DNA of 64,000 bases, taken from positions 12,410,701 through 12,474,700 of the forward strand of contig OY540816.1 in the NCBI GenBank assembly GCA_961205875.1. The letters run 5' to 3'. Position 1 is the first letter of the stretch, and each line of letters opens with the position of its first letter. The position numbers and the translations under genes are program-made. The notes beneath the pieces were generated by a model. It was not told where the DNA came from. It saw only the letters and a list, made by a program, of their open reading frames with translations, and made no database searches. The DNA comes from Sialis fuliginosa (taxonomy: Eukaryota; Arthropoda; Insecta; Megaloptera; Sialidae). Shown here piece after piece: positions 63,914 to 64,000 of this stretch.

Positions 63914-64000
63914 ACACAGCCACTCAAAAAAATGTGCGATACAAAATTTTTCTGCTTACATGTTTTTTTATTTGAGTTTGAATTTTGGGTTTAGTCAACT
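63914..64000 (-). mobile_element. Second copy of the CACAGCTAC foldback MITE, cut by the window edge
   Basis: ACACAGCCACTCAAAAAAAT, GTGCGATAC and then 'tttctgcttacatg' and GAATTTTGGGTTTAGTC match the ends and unit of the 12622-13116 element. Confidence 0.55.

Larger units (their letters stand above)
32064..64000 (+). other. Probable continuing intron (more than 32 kb) or intergenic DNA downstream of the last exon seen
   Basis: The donor at 32064 must be used with an acceptor further on, and no phase-0 exon with both splice sites is convincing up to the edge. The stretch holds transposon remnants listed separately. The unlisted parts (33100-35100, 37210-38850, 39100-40080, 41480-42720, 43090-45120, 45650-46780, 46950-47670, 47760-48740, 49040-50160, 51120-53260, 57720-58660, 58840-59920, 60200-61030) are AT-rich with nothing specific recognised. 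Confidence 0.4.

Overview
This is a window of AT-rich eukaryotic nuclear DNA, almost certainly from an insect. The support is long introns with canonical GT-AG signals, no operon-like coding, many short inverted-repeat transposons and microsatellites, and decayed LINE/SINE-type tails. Two repeat types recall lepidopteran and caddisfly genomes: one starts with ACCGACTTC and carries 'CTCAATTCG', the other ends in a CAGTCAGTCAGTCAG tail. The order is therefore only a guess. No bacterial, organellar or ribosomal gene is visible, and I found no convincing tRNA.

The only host coding sequence I can support is three tiny plus-strand exons separated by introns of about 14.5 and 13.3 kb. They are a start-codon exon (4150-4209), a 30-nt microexon (18736-18765) and a 23-nt microexon (32041-32063). 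All three have strong acceptors and donors, and their phases chain (1, 1, 0) into one open frame without a stop. They encode 37 residues of an acidic, serine-rich N-terminus that I do not recognise. The 30-nt exon is symmetrical and could be skipped in frame. The rest of the protein must lie past the right edge, so 32064-64000 reads as intron.

The introns are filled with transposon debris. (1) A Tc1/mariner-like MITE family with TA target sites is present in six copies (6373, 14099, 19990, 26415, 57196, 62559). (2) Two hAT-type MITEs lie 40 bp apart at 21660-22204, one with a perfect 8-bp target duplication. (3) A pogo-like MITE sits at 35172-35751 and an isolated pogo-like end at 21088. (4) Foldback or long-inverted-repeat elements occur at 4583, 7451, 8881, 12622, 45132, 58662 and 61038. 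(5) LINE/SINE tails occur at 3290, 10150, 15532, 36630, 40082, 50165, 56070 and 59925. (6) A decayed LINE reading frame lies on the minus strand at 62901-63131. Three dispersed copies of a GAGACGAAAC-rich repeat and several local tandem duplications complete the picture.

Less certain signals are a TATA/initiator pair followed by a splice donor at 32766-32840 (possible internal promoter), a repeat cluster holding three CTCF-like motifs at 36766-37080, a pre-miRNA-like hairpin at 3813-3865, and several patches of higher-complexity, GC-richer sequence that could be regulatory. Stretches not listed are AT-rich, low-complexity intron or intergenic DNA in which I see nothing specific.
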